64,000 bases of DNA from Bordetella sp. FB-8 (lineage in GTDB: Bacteria > Pseudomonadota > Gammaproteobacteria > Burkholderiales > Burkholderiaceae_B). This document shows, piece after piece, positions 1-8,192 of the stretch; position 1 is the stretch's first letter, and the number at the start of each line of letters is the position of its first letter. A model generated the notes under the pieces. That model was not told the origin of the DNA. It did no database searches and saw nothing but the letters and a program-made list of their open reading frames with translations. The stretch spans positions 2,744,633 to 2,808,632 of the forward strand of contig NZ_KB907784.1 of NCBI RefSeq assembly GCF_000382185.1, read 5' to 3'. The position numbers and the translations under genes are program-made.

Positions 1-22
1 CGCTAGCGCGGCAAAGCGGCTC

Positions 23-823
23 TTAGTGGCAGAACTCCGGTTCGCTGCGCATCAGGCGCCGGCGTACGCTGTCCAGGTGGGCACGGGCGCTGGCGGGATC
101 CTCAGCCATCATCTGCGCGGCAGTCTTGGCCGCGATGTCGGGCGCAACAGGCTTGAGCTTGCGATTCATGGATGCAGCCAGGCGTTGCGCCTGGGCGGCG
201 CGTTCCAGGTAGTACAGATCGTCCCAGGCCCGGGCGATCGAGTCGCCCAGAACCATCACGCCATGGTTCTTCATGAAGACGATATCGGCCTGATCGTCCA
301 GGGTGGCCGCGATGCGGTCGCCCTCGGATTCGTCCAGCGCCAGGCCGTTGTAGTTCTCGTCCACCGCGACGCGGCCCCAGAATTTCAGCGCGGTCTGGCC
401 GACCCACAGCAGTGGGTCGCCCTCGACCAGGCACAGCGCCGTGGCGTTGGGCATATGGGTATGGAACACCGCGCGGGCGCGCCGATGGCGCAGGTGTACG
501 CGCGCATGAATGTAGAAGGCCGTGGCCTCCGGTCTGCCCTGGCCGTGCACGACGTTGCCGTGCAGGTCGCATACCAACAGGCTGCCCGCCGTGATCTCGT
601 CGAAAGCCAGGCCGTAGGCATTGACGAGAAAGAACTCGTCGCTGCCCGGCAGCATGGCCGAGAAGTGGTTGCAGATGCCTTCGCCCATGCCCAGGCGCGC
701 GGCCATGCGAAAGCTCGCGGCCAAGTCAAGCCGTGCCTCGCGCACCGCATGCGCATCCAAGGCCGCCAGCCTGGCGACGGCGGCATCGGTCAAGCCCTGC
801 ACTGCGTTCATGGCGTGGGCCAT
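23..823 (-). CDS. Class II aldolase/adducin-domain protein
   Basis: This 266-residue cytosolic protein belongs to the class II aldolase/adducin family, zinc enzymes that cleave or decarboxylate small sugar-phosphate or hydroxy-acid substrates. The metal-binding pattern is visible as HTHMPN around the middle and KNHGVMV further on. The reading frame extends upstream to a Met at 850, but the Met at 823 (MAHAMN) fits the family's usual N-terminus better. No pathway partner lies beside it, so the substrate is open. The next gene on the same strand starts far downstream of its own promoter region and appears functionally unrelated. The fold is certain and the substrate unknown. Confidence 0.85.
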   Translation of the reverse strand: MAHAMNAVQGLTDAAVARLAALDAHAVREARLDLAASFRMAARLGMGEGICNHFSAMLPGSDEFFLVNAYGLAFDEITAGSLLVCDLHGNVVHGQGRPEATAFYIHARVHLRHRRARAVFHTHMPNATALCLVEGDPLLWVGQTALKFWGRVAVDENYNGLALDESEGDRIAATLDDQADIVFMKNHGVMVLGDSIARAWDDLYYLERAAQAQRLAASMNRKLKPVAPDIAAKTAAQMMAEDPASARAHLDSVRRRLMRSEPEFCH

Positions 824-873
824 ATCCCGTTCCTTCGTATTGCGGCGCAAGGCCGATGGGGCTTAGTTTAGTG

Positions 874-1692
874 TCATCGGCGCGAGCTCGACGTGGCGCG
901 CGGCAGCAGGCGTGCGGCCAGATAGCAATGGTCGGCGGAAAACAGACGCCGATAGGTCAGCAGCACCGCGCCCAGCGTGCCCAGCGACGAACCGGCAGCG
1001 ATCAGGAACATGATGACGATCTGGTAGCGTACGGCCTGCAGCGGCGATTGGCCGGCCAGCACCTGGCCCGTCATCATGCCGGGCAGGCTGACGATGCCGA
1101 CCACCGTCATCTGGTTCAGGGTGGGCAGCATGCCGGCGCGCAAGGCCTGGCGCGCCGGCTCGCGCGCCGCCTCCCAGCGCGTGGCGCCCATGGCCAGCGC
1201 GGACTCCACGCGGTCGCGCCGCGCGGTCAGCTCGTGCGTCATGCGCTCCACGCCCAGGGAGGCGCCGGTGAGCGTGTTGCCCAGGATCATGCCCAGGATG
1301 GGGATGGCGTATTGCGGCGTATACCAGGGGTGGATGCGGATCACGACCAGCAGGCCCACGGCGGCCACTAGCCACGAGCCTATCCAGATCGACACAATGC
1401 TGTCCAGGGTCTGGCCGGTGTAGCGCCAGGCGCCGCGCTGCGAGCCGGACAGGCCTGCGATCAGGGTCATGGCGGTCATGAGAGCCAGCACCGCGTACCA
1501 GCGGTCGTAGGCGAAGACCCAGCCCAGCACATAGCCTACGGCCAGCAACTGCAGCACTGTGCGCAGCGCCGCCCAGAGCAGCCTGCGCTCCAGGTCCAGG
1601 CGCAGCAGCATCGAAATGGCGCCGTTGACCAGTACCAGCAAGGCGGCGATGGCCAGATCGCCCAGGCTCAGGTCCTGCAGGGCAGGACTCAT
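874..1692 (-). CDS. fetB: FetB/YbbM-type ABC transporter permease
   Basis: This 272-residue polytopic membrane protein matches the UPF0014/FetB family, the permease half of the FetAB exporter that in E. coli contributes to iron homeostasis and peroxide resistance. Several hydrophobic helices are evident, and the family-typical N-terminal segment (LLRLDLERRLLWAALRTVLQLLAVG, given here only in part as RLLWAALRTVLQLL) is present. Its start codon overlaps the stop codon of the ATPase gene by 4 bases (1689-1692), implying translational coupling and a two-component exporter. The iron role is taken from the family; nothing here shows the substrate directly. Confidence 0.85.
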   Translation of the reverse strand: MSPALQDLSLGDLAIAALLVLVNGAISMLLRLDLERRLLWAALRTVLQLLAVGYVLGWVFAYDRWYAVLALMTAMTLIAGLSGSQRGAWRYTGQTLDSIVSIWIGSWLVAAVGLLVVIRIHPWYTPQYAIPILGMILGNTLTGASLGVERMTHELTARRDRVESALAMGATRWEAAREPARQALRAGMLPTLNQMTVVGIVSLPGMMTGQVLAGQSPLQAVRYQIVIMFLIAAGSSLGTLGAVLLTYRRLFSADHCYLAARLLPRATSSSRR

Positions 1693-2381
1693 TGCGCCGA
1701 CTCCCTATTCATTCTGCCGCCGGCACTCATGGCCACGTGGCGGGTACCCACGCGCAAGGCCTGTGCCGGGTCGTGCGAAATCCAGAGCGTGGCGCGGCCA
1801 GCCGGATCGGCCTGCAGCCAGCGTGCGATCAGCGCCTCGATCGCCAGGGCGGAGTCCGGATCGAGCGACGCGGTGGGCTCGTCCAGCAGCAGGGCCTGCG
1901 GGTCCAGCTGCAATGTACGGGCCAATGCAACGACCTGGGCTTCGCCGCCCGACAGCTCGCTGGCCTGGCGGCCCAGGAGCGCGTCGGCGTCCCGGCCTGC
2001 CGCAACGAGCAGATCGCGCGCCTTGCCGGGGTCGTATTTCAAGCCGCGGTACACACGCAGGCTGTAGGGGTAGCGCAGGTTCTCCTCGACCGTTCCGTCG
2101 AGCAGCGCGGGCCGCTGGCGCAGATAGGCGGCATGCCGCCGATAGGCGGGAACCGCCTTGTGGGAGATCGACTTGCCCCGCCAGTGCACCGCGCCGCCGT
2201 CCAGCGGATCGAGCAGCGCCAGCGCCCGCATGAACACGCTTTTGCCCGAACCCGACGGGCCGACCAGCGTGACGCGCTCGCCCCGGCGCAGCGAGAAGTC
2301 CGTGGGATGCAACAGAACCTGCCCGCTGCGCGGATCGCGGCGGGTGATCGCCCGGGTCTCGATCAACAATGTGTCGGTCAT
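1689..2381 (-). CDS. fetA: FetA/YbbL-type ABC transporter ATP-binding protein
   Basis: This 230-residue ATPase is the partner of the FetB-like permease. It shows Walker A (GPSGSGKS), the ABC signature (LSGGEAQ), Walker B (ALLLDEPTAS) and a switch histidine (WISHD). The start is placed at the ATG at 2381 (MTDTLL), giving the family's usual length of about 225 residues; an upstream in-frame Met at 2468 would add 29 unrelated residues. It is first in the two-gene operon and directs the FetB permease by a 4-base overlap. The transported substrate is likely a metal (iron), by family only. Confidence 0.88.
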   Translation of the reverse strand: MTDTLLIETRAITRRDPRSGQVLLHPTDFSLRRGERVTLVGPSGSGKSVFMRALALLDPLDGGAVHWRGKSISHKAVPAYRRHAAYLRQRPALLDGTVEENLRYPYSLRVYRGLKYDPGKARDLLVAAGRDADALLGRQASELSGGEAQVVALARTLQLDPQALLLDEPTASLDPDSALAIEALIARWLQADPAGRATLWISHDPAQALRVGTRHVAMSAGGRMNRESAQ

Positions 2382-2886
2382 ATCACTCGTTATGGAAATA
2401 ATGGGAAATTGTCGTTGATTTGCAGTATGAACGATGACGCTGGCGGCATTGTCGTGTGCTTTAAGCATGGCGCCCGAGCCTGCTGGCTACAGCTGACATT
2501 GGCCATCTTTTCTTGGTCGGAAAGGCAACGCTGGAAAGATATCATTTGCCGGTGCAGCAGCCCTTCGCTTGGCTGAAGACGGCAAGACCGTGCCGCGGGC
2601 CGGCACGGATCCGGCATCCAAGCGCGACGCGCTTCCCGCAGCCTCGCTCTGCGGGCGGCCGACCCCCGTAAATCTGATCCTCAGCCCCGAGTTCTATGCG
2701 CCGAGCATTGAATCGGAGCGCGTGCGCCAAGCGCTTACCACGGGCATAGCCGTACCTTATCGGGGTGTATCCGGTTCAAAGAACGGCGAAGTGATGGATT
2801 GCATGCCGACTTGCCCGGCACTTGCGCATTTCGCGTATAAAATATATAATCTGATATAATATATTTTCATAAATTAAAAATATGAG
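2382..2886. other. Intergenic stretch without a supportable gene
   Basis: About 500 bases separate fetA from the sulfur-sensor gene. The left part is GC-rich like the chromosome and the last 60 bases are very AT-rich. An open frame at 2569-2859 has no recognisable family and no good ribosome binding site; it may be a decayed gene remnant. The palindrome at 2839-2867 is listed separately. Nothing else could be identified. Confidence 0.5.
2839..2867. promoter_or_regulatory. AT-rich palindrome, candidate BigR/SqrR-type operator
   Basis: Two perfect 9-base arms, AAAATATAT (2839-2847) and ATATATTTT (2859-2867), are separated by 11 bases and end 19 bases before the ArsR-type regulator gene. AT-rich palindromes in this position are the known binding sites of BigR-class persulfide-responsive repressors. 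The hexamer TATAAT at 2845-2850 could serve as a -10 element. Autoregulation is inferred. Confidence 0.6.
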
Positions 2887-3204
2887 ATGCGCAAAAAGTC
2901 CGTCCCCATCGATCTTTCGCTGATGCACTTGTCGGCAGAGAAAGCCTGCATGCTGCTGAAGGTGCTGGCCAATCCCGACAGGTTGCTTCTGATGTGCCAG
3001 TTGTCTCAGGGCGAGTGGTGTGTCAGCGACCTGGAAAAGCAGTTGGAAATACGCCAGCCTACGCTCTCGCAACAGCTCGGGGTACTTCGCGAACACGGGC
3101 TCGTTGCGACACGGCGAGAGGGAAAGAGCATCTTCTATTCCATCGTGAGCAAGGAAGCGATTGCGGTCATGAACGTGCTTTACGACCAGTTTTGCACCCA
3201 ATGA
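2887..3204 (+). CDS. ArsR-family persulfide-sensing repressor, BigR/SqrR-like
   Basis: This 105-residue winged-helix repressor of the ArsR/SmtB family has the helix-turn-helix around residues 47-75 (DLEKQLEIRQPTLSQQLGVL). Cys45, in the EWCVSDLE context, and Cys103, near the C-terminus (QFCTQ), match the two cysteines that form a tetrasulfide bridge in BigR/SqrR/YgaV regulators and release DNA when reactive sulfur is present. The metal-binding ELCV(C/G)D motif of arsenic or zinc sensors is absent. It lies directly upstream of two YeeE/YedE sulfur-transport genes, 15 bases apart, and behind a palindrome that is probably its operator. Confidence 0.85.
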   Translation: MRKKSVPIDLSLMHLSAEKACMLLKVLANPDRLLLMCQLSQGEWCVSDLEKQLEIRQPTLSQQLGVLREHGLVATRREGKSIFYSIVSKEAIAVMNVLYDQFCTQ

Positions 3205-3219
3205 AGATAAGGAGCAGCC

Positions 3220-3654
3220 ATGTCTATTGATATCGTGAGTTTCACCCCGAGACTGTCGCTGATTGGCGGTCTGCTGATCGGCGCCGCGGCAGCAGTGCTT
3301 GTTTTATTTAACGGGCGTATTGCTGGCATCAGCGGCATCCTGGGAGGTCTGCTGGGCACGCCACGGAAAGATGCCGGCTGGCGTGTCGCTTTTCTTGCAG
3401 GGTTGATTGGAGCGCCTGTGCTGGCAAGTCTGCTCGGTAACACGGTGGCGCTTGATGTCCAGGCGGGATGGGGCGAACTAACTATCGCCGGCTTTCTGGT
3501 CGGCATCGGTACGCGCTACGCGGGTGGTTGCACGAGCGGTCATGGCGTCTGCGGCATTTCACGGGGTGCCATCCGGTCGCTTGTTGCGACGGCAACGTTT
3601 ATGGCAAGCGGTTTTCTGACTGTGTTCGTGTCCAGACATCTGCTGGGAGGTTGA
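3220..3654 (+). CDS. YeeE/YedE-family sulfur transporter, first half
   Basis: This 144-residue integral membrane protein has about four helices and the YeeE/YedE signature RYAGGCTSGHGVCG at about residues 101-114; in TsuA (YeeE) conserved cysteines of this type relay thiosulfate through the membrane. It is half the length of TsuA, and the complementary half is encoded by the following gene, one base away. A good Shine-Dalgarno (AAGGAG) precedes the ATG. With the persulfide-responsive repressor upstream, the pair most likely imports or handles thiosulfate or another reactive sulfur species. Confidence 0.87.
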   Translation: MSIDIVSFTPRLSLIGGLLIGAAAAVLVLFNGRIAGISGILGGLLGTPRKDAGWRVAFLAGLIGAPVLASLLGNTVALDVQAGWGELTIAGFLVGIGTRYAGGCTSGHGVCGISRGAIRSLVATATFMASGFLTVFVSRHLLGG

Positions 3655-3655
3655 A

Positions 3656-4087
3656 ATGGGTTTGATCGCTGCTTTAATTTCCGGACTTATATTTGGCGTC
3701 GGCCTGATGATCTCGGGCATGGCCAATCCAGCAAAGGTGCTGGGTTTTCTCGATATTTCGGGACGATGGGATCCGTCACTGGCATTTGTCATGGCCGGGG
3801 CAATAGCCATTGGCTCTATCGCATTCCTGTTTGCAAAACGTCGTAAAAAATCCCTGCTGGGTCTGCCCATGCAGATTCCGGTCAGCACCAATGTGACCGT
3901 GAGGCTTGTACTGGGGAGCGCGGTATTCGGCGTCGGCTGGGGGCTTGCAGGGTTTTGTCCGGGGCCCGCACTGGTCGCAATGGGCGCTGGCTTTCCCAAG
4001 GCGTGGTGTTTTGTGGCCGCAATGGTCGCGGGGATGGTCGTGTTCGAAATCCTTGAGCGTGTGAAGCAGAACCGTCAACATGCCTGA
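3656..4087 (+). CDS. YeeE/YedE-family sulfur transporter, second half (DUF6691)
   Basis: This 143-residue polytopic membrane protein is the second part of the split YeeE/YedE transporter. The conserved GFCPGPALVAMG motif carries the cysteine of this half at about residue 101. It starts one base after the stop of the first half, so the two are surely co-translated and probably form one functional unit. The order regulator, first half, second half is typical of bacterial detoxification operons for hydrogen sulfide or thiosulfate, but no rhodanese, persulfide dioxygenase or sulfide quinone reductase gene is adjacent here. Confidence 0.87.
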   Translation: MGLIAALISGLIFGVGLMISGMANPAKVLGFLDISGRWDPSLAFVMAGAIAIGSIAFLFAKRRKKSLLGLPMQIPVSTNVTVRLVLGSAVFGVGWGLAGFCPGPALVAMGAGFPKAWCFVAAMVAGMVVFEILERVKQNRQHA

Positions 4088-4236
4088 CTTTGTGCCTTAT
4101 CGTAGCGGTGGCCCAAATCCTTGCCTTAGTCGGTTTTTCTGTGCTTGCCCTTGCCCTTGCCCGCAGCCTTAGTAATCGATGTGGCGCTGCGGGCTGGTCA
4201 ATGACTGCTTGAACGAGAGAAATACGGGTATCTTCT

Positions 4237-4692
4237 TCAGAAGATAATAGGTAGAAAGCGGCCCGTCGTTTTCATATAGGCGTCATAGCTGGGAAATTTT
4301 TCGCACAACCAATGCTCTTCCAGCCTAGCCTTCACGAATAATACGCACAGCAGAATAGAAAATAATCCGAAAATAATCGCGCTTGGCTTGGAAAAAAAGC
4401 ACGCAATTCCGAAGATCAGGATCGAGGTATACATCGGGTGACGGATATGGCGATATACCCCGTGAACAACAAGTGAACCACCGGACTTCGGGCTGGGGTG
4501 AATATTGAAGTTACCAGGCCGGTTGCTAAATACCGCAGCAAATCCGACAGCAATTGAACTTAGAACAGCTATCCAAGGCAACAGATTTTCAGAACGCAAT
4601 GCTGGCAGTAGCGAGCTAAAAAAAATCAGAGCGAAAAGTAAGAAAAACTGTAAACCCACCAGTAGATATCCGTAAGCGTATCGATTTTTCAT
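4237..4692 (-). CDS. Isoprenylcysteine carboxyl methyltransferase (ICMT)-family membrane protein
   Basis: This 151-residue membrane protein has three or four helices and the ICMT/PEMT C-terminal signature: HGVYRHIRHPMY at about residues 79-90 and the downstream E-E-x-W-L...Y..Y...T-G-R-F-L-P block. Family members bind S-adenosylmethionine and methylate lipids or small molecules within the membrane. The substrate cannot be deduced. The gene is clearly AT-richer than the flanking chromosome, suggesting acquisition. It stands alone, between convergent and divergent neighbours with no operon partner. Confidence 0.75.
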   Translation of the reverse strand: MKNRYAYGYLLVGLQFFLLFALIFFSSLLPALRSENLLPWIAVLSSIAVGFAAVFSNRPGNFNIHPSPKSGGSLVVHGVYRHIRHPMYTSILIFGIACFFSKPSAIIFGLFSILLCVLFVKARLEEHWLCEKFPSYDAYMKTTGRFLPIIF

Positions 4693-4805
4693 GATGATTA
4701 AATTGGTCGCTCACAGGAGGCGTTAGGAGGCGATCGAATTATTTCTTGGCCGATCGTTTGGAAATCGAGTCCGGTTAGCCGGACGTCGGTCTGTCCTTCA
4801 AAGCG

Positions 4806-5414
4806 TCACAACGGGATTCGCGTGAACACGAAAGCGGTCCAAAACAGCGAACTCTTGCTGATTCGAGTCTTGCCATTGACTAGGGCGAGCAGGGCGAGCA
4901 CAGCGATGTTAATCGCAACGCTACCGGCGGTGCCGAATCCCCATTTGTCGCCAAATAAGTCACCGAGCACCGAGCCGAGACAGTTCGCCAGAATGGCCGA
5001 CATCCAGTAGAAGACTTCGTCCGTGCGCCTTGATATAGGATAGAAACCAATCCTGCCACAGCGAACACGCCAGAGCGCTTGAGTCACCAGCAAACAAACC
5101 AAAAATATTCCTGCCCCGGCTGCGGTTCCGAAGTGCAAGAATCGATCAATGCTATCTGAAATTTCTGCGCCGGAGGCCGCCGTGCTCAGAACCAATGCCC
5201 AATAAAGGACGGGGCGGTGGCGCTCGAGGTGAAGCTGCCCTAAAAACAGCGCCGCCGTTATAACAAGCGCAATGACTAGCGCGGGAACGTAACCGAGGCC
5301 CAATGCGATCGAGAGAGCGTCGCCTGCGAGGTCACCGACGGTCGTTACGGCAGTCTTCACGATCCAGAACGTTATCGTGATGGCAGCGACTTTGTTGGAG
5401 TCGGACTTGGGCAT
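4806..5414 (-). CDS. COG4705-type membrane protein, apparently C-terminally truncated
   Basis: This 202-residue protein has about seven hydrophobic segments. It resembles the COG4705 family of uncharacterised membrane-anchored proteins, with internally repeated motifs such as TTVGDLAGDALS (residues ~24-35) and LGSVLGDLFGD. In the family, the segment FTRP is followed by a further G-D-x-L-D-K-P repeat; here the frame ends at FTRIPL. I found no continuation in the other frames downstream, so the end has probably been lost by deletion or replacement. Whether the product still folds is unclear. The function of the family is unknown. Confidence 0.6.
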   Translation of the reverse strand: MPKSDSNKVAAITITFWIVKTAVTTVGDLAGDALSIALGLGYVPALVIALVITAALFLGQLHLERHRPVLYWALVLSTAASGAEISDSIDRFLHFGTAAGAGIFLVCLLVTQALWRVRCGRIGFYPISRRTDEVFYWMSAILANCLGSVLGDLFGDKWGFGTAGSVAINIAVLALLALVNGKTRISKSSLFWTAFVFTRIPL

Positions 5415-5875
5415 CCTGTTGAATCCTTCGAACTGATGTGGATTTGTAAACTTACATTTATTTCGCTTACCGAAAACTTAGGGCGCTGCCAGTCCGCGTA
5501 CGCCACGGCCGCGGCCCCTATGCAATTGCGATTCGAACTCATCGCCGTGTCAAGGCGATCTCGGGATCCCGCTCATCGGGCATGGGCGGTCATGCAATGG
5601 ATGTGTTTCTACAATCACGAACGCCCCGATATGGCCGATCCACTCGTCCGGCCGCCCGAATTCTCACAGCCGTATCGTGTGGTTGCAGATATTTAGTCAC
5701 GCCTTGTCTTTGATTATTTTCAGCTATGTCTGCTAACGCACAGATTTATAAATCCAGCAAGATTATGGTGATAAAACTTATCCGCCAATGTTCGTTTGTG
5801 AACGGCAGAACTGCATCAGGCAGCAGCGGATGCGGTTTTCACTGATTTTTTTGTTATATCGATTGGATTAATGTC
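5415..5875. other. Low-GC interval with a possible transposase scrap
   Basis: About 460 bases lie between the truncated membrane gene and the PepSY gene. The middle portion (5520-5696) may be a transposase remnant, listed separately. The 5697-5875 part is AT-rich and contains the presumed promoter of the PepSY gene; no other feature was recognised. Confidence 0.4.
5520..5696 (+). pseudogene. Possible C-terminal fragment of an IS3-like transposase
   Basis: The conceptual translation ends in MQWMCFYNHERPDMADPLVR, which recalls the C-terminal W-x(n)-FYN-x-R-P-H motif of DDE transposases of IS3-type elements. No catalytic residues, inverted repeats or upstream transposase reading frame are visible, so at most this is a decayed fragment. 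An upstream frame opening at 5436 has no separate support. It is compatible with the patchy composition of the 2.4-6.4 kb segment. Confidence is low because the match is a single short motif. Confidence 0.25.
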
Positions 5876-6196
5876 ATGACATTTTTTGAAAAATCTCTCG
5901 TTACTCTACTCGGTCTGGCTTTCTACGCGGGTGGGACTTGCGCACAAGCTTACACGGGTGAAAAGCTGGCTGTAGACGCTAAGATCAGCATTGAACAGGC
6001 GCAGGCTATCGCACTCAAAGCGCAGCCAGGAATAATTGCCGATGAAGAATTAGAGCAGGAACCAGGGGGCAGCGGTTTGCGCTATTCCTTTGATATCAAG
6101 AATATCAAGGATAATAAAGTGACACACGAGGTAGGCGTGGATGCCAAAACGGGCAAGGTGCTGGAGAATAAGAAAGAAGGCAAGAATCCAGACTAA
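5876..6196 (+). CDS. Secreted PepSY-domain protein
   Basis: This 106-residue exported protein has a Sec signal peptide over residues 1-25, with probable cleavage after GGTCAQA. A single PepSY domain follows (about 35-98): ISIEQAQAIALKAQPG, then a beta-strand region and EVGVDAKTGKVLE. PepSY domains bind or inhibit peptidases or act as small periplasmic accessory domains. The gene is monocistronic, followed 60 bases later by a strong intrinsic terminator. It is AT-richer than the core genome, like its left neighbours. The specific role is unknown. Confidence 0.8.
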   Translation: MTFFEKSLVTLLGLAFYAGGTCAQAYTGEKLAVDAKISIEQAQAIALKAQPGIIADEELEQEPGGSGLRYSFDIKNIKDNKVTHEVGVDAKTGKVLENKKEGKNPD

Positions 6197-6255
6197 CGGT
6201 ACGGGTTGCCGCATTTTCCCTGGTGTTTACAAGCCATTAGGGCTTGCCACCAAAG

Positions 6256-6284
6256 AAAAAACCGACCCTGTCGGTCGGTTTTTT
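6256..6284 (+). terminator. Rho-independent terminator after the PepSY gene
   Basis: Perfect 12-base arms (AAAAAACCGACC and GGTCGGTTTTTT) flank a 5-base loop; the right arm ends in six Ts. The A-run on the left makes it plausibly bidirectional. Confidence 0.9.
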
Positions 6285-6438
6285 ACACTAAAAGCACAGC
6301 CACTTCAGCAAAACCGGCGAACCTATCAATGGTTTCCGATAAAAAATAATCTGCCCGCCGTAAAATCAAGCATATCTTTGCCAAGCGGCAAATTTATGTT
6401 TAACGCTACATGATCCGCACTAATTGATACAAGATCTT

Positions 6439-6514
<76 letters not shown>

Positions 6515-6739
6515 AAATCAAGTCCGTAACTATACCGTATTTTTTGCGCTGCAGCTCAATACCCTTTTGTGCAAAGGTGGCCTGGACGGCCGAGGCCGTG
6601 ACGGTATGCGAACGCGAGGCAATATGCCGGCCTCGCTGTGCCGGCGGTGCTGGCGTCGCATCGATCCGCGGTGACCGAAAGCGAAGCGTCTGCTGACAGG
6701 TAATGGTATTGTCCTGGAGCAGAGCCATTGGGTTGCAAT

Positions 6740-8128
6740 ATGCCTATGCCTACTACTTCACGATGGGCCGACCCTCGAGCCGACACACCGGATGCGGGTT
6801 CACCGGCAGCTGGGTCCACAAATAGCGAGGACCTCGATGCCGTGCGCGAGCGTGCGCAGTGGCTTGCCCTTGCCGTCGCGGGCAGCGGCACGGGAATCTG
6901 GGACCGCAATGTCGTCACGGGGGAGATCCGCTACTCGGCGGCCTGGAAAGCCATACTCGGCTATACCGAAAACGAGCTGACGGATCGCATCGAAGACAGC
7001 TACCAGCGCCTGCATCCCGACGATCTGCCCTATGTACAGGCAGCGATGCAGGATCATTTCGAGGGCCGCACCGAAAGCTACGAAGTCGAGCACCGCATCC
7101 GTTGCAAGGACGGCCGCTACAAGTGGATATGCAGCCGCGGCAAGGTGACGAGCCGCGACAGCGCGGGGCGCGCCCTGCGCATGGTGGGCACGAGCACAGA
7201 CATCACCTCGATACGGGAGATGGCCGAGCAACTGCGCGAGACGGTCGATCTGATCACCAATCTCACCGACCAGGTTCCTGGCCTGGTGTTCCAGTGCAGC
7301 CGCGGACCCGACGGCCGCATGGCGTTTCCTTACGTGAGCGCCGGTATTTCGGATATTTATGAACTGGCGCCTGAGGCGGTCGCGCGCGACGCCACCTGTA
7401 TCGAGGCGCTCATCCATCCGGACGATCTGGCGGCTTATCGCGCTTCGTTCGATGAGTCGGCCGCCAGTCTTGCGTCGTGGCACCTCGAATACCGGGTGTG
7501 CCTGCCGGCCCAGGGGTTGCGCTGGCGGCTGGGCGATGCGAAGCCGCAAAGACTGTCGGAAGGCGCCACGGTATGGCACGGGTTCATTACCGATATCACC
7601 GAACGCAAGCGTATCGAGTCCGAACTGCAGGAGCTGGCGACCACGGACGGGCTTACCCGGCTCGCCAACCGCCGCCATTTCATGGGTTGCCTCGAAGCCC
7701 ATTTCGCCTATTTGCGCCGGACCAATGGCCTGCCCGCGGCCATATTGATGTTCGATCTCGACCACTTCAAGGCCATCAATGACCGGTGGGGGCATGCGGT
7801 CGGCGACGAAGCGCTGCGGCATTTCGCCGACATTCTGCGGATGGAGCTCAGAAGCGTCGACATGGCGGGACGCCTGGGGGGCGAGGAGTTTGCCGTGCTG
7901 CTGACGCTGGCCGATCTGGATGACGCGCGCGTGGTCGGGCAACGTATCCAGCGGCGCCTTGCGACCCAGTCGTTGTCCTGCGGGCAGGAGACGATTCCGC
8001 TGTCGGTGAGCATCGGGGTCACGCAAATGCGCATGGATGACGTGGCCGCCGAAGCCGCGCTCTCGCGCAGCGACCAGGCGCTCTATCGCGCCAAGAAGAA
8101 AGGACGCAACCGCATCGAGTGCGTCTGA
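6740..8128 (+). CDS. PAS-domain diguanylate cyclase
   Basis: This 462-residue cytosolic signalling protein makes cyclic di-GMP. Two PAS_3-type sensor domains cover about residues 38-160 and 175-290; the first ends in the usual GTSTDITSIRE, the second in HGFITDITERKR. The GGDEF domain follows (about 295-462), with the active-site variant GGEEF, which is catalytically competent in this family. An RSVD inhibitory site lies exactly five residues upstream, so product feedback is expected. The frame opens at a TTG (6728), but the ATG at 6740 is the more conventional start. There is no transmembrane segment. The gene is monocistronic and the sensed signal is unknown. Confidence 0.92.
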   Translation: MPMPTTSRWADPRADTPDAGSPAAGSTNSEDLDAVRERAQWLALAVAGSGTGIWDRNVVTGEIRYSAAWKAILGYTENELTDRIEDSYQRLHPDDLPYVQAAMQDHFEGRTESYEVEHRIRCKDGRYKWICSRGKVTSRDSAGRALRMVGTSTDITSIREMAEQLRETVDLITNLTDQVPGLVFQCSRGPDGRMAFPYVSAGISDIYELAPEAVARDATCIEALIHPDDLAAYRASFDESAASLASWHLEYRVCLPAQGLRWRLGDAKPQRLSEGATVWHGFITDITERKRIESELQELATTDGLTRLANRRHFMGCLEAHFAYLRRTNGLPAAILMFDLDHFKAINDRWGHAVGDEALRHFADILRMELRSVDMAGRLGGEEFAVLLTLADLDDARVVGQRIQRRLATQSLSCGQETIPLSVSIGVTQMRMDDVAAEAALSRSDQALYRAKKKGRNRIECV

Positions 8129-8192
8129 TCGAGAGAGGTTTCCCTTCAGTCGTTGGCATTGCAAGGTTCTGGACTCTAGTAGCCGCGCGATG

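Noticed and set aside
2569..2859. 96-codon open frame left of the sulfur sensor
   Set aside because: No family resemblance, no good ribosome site, and the end runs through the palindromic operator.
4144..4164. Short tandem TTGCCC repeat
   Set aside because: Three copies only, too few for a meaningful repeat array.
4080..4200. Short frame with a hydrophobic run after the YeeE pair (LIVAVAQILALVGFSVLALAL region)
   Set aside because: It starts inside the preceding gene without a ribosome site, and the repeat-like CTTGCC bases explain the hydrophobic composition; a decayed remnant at most.
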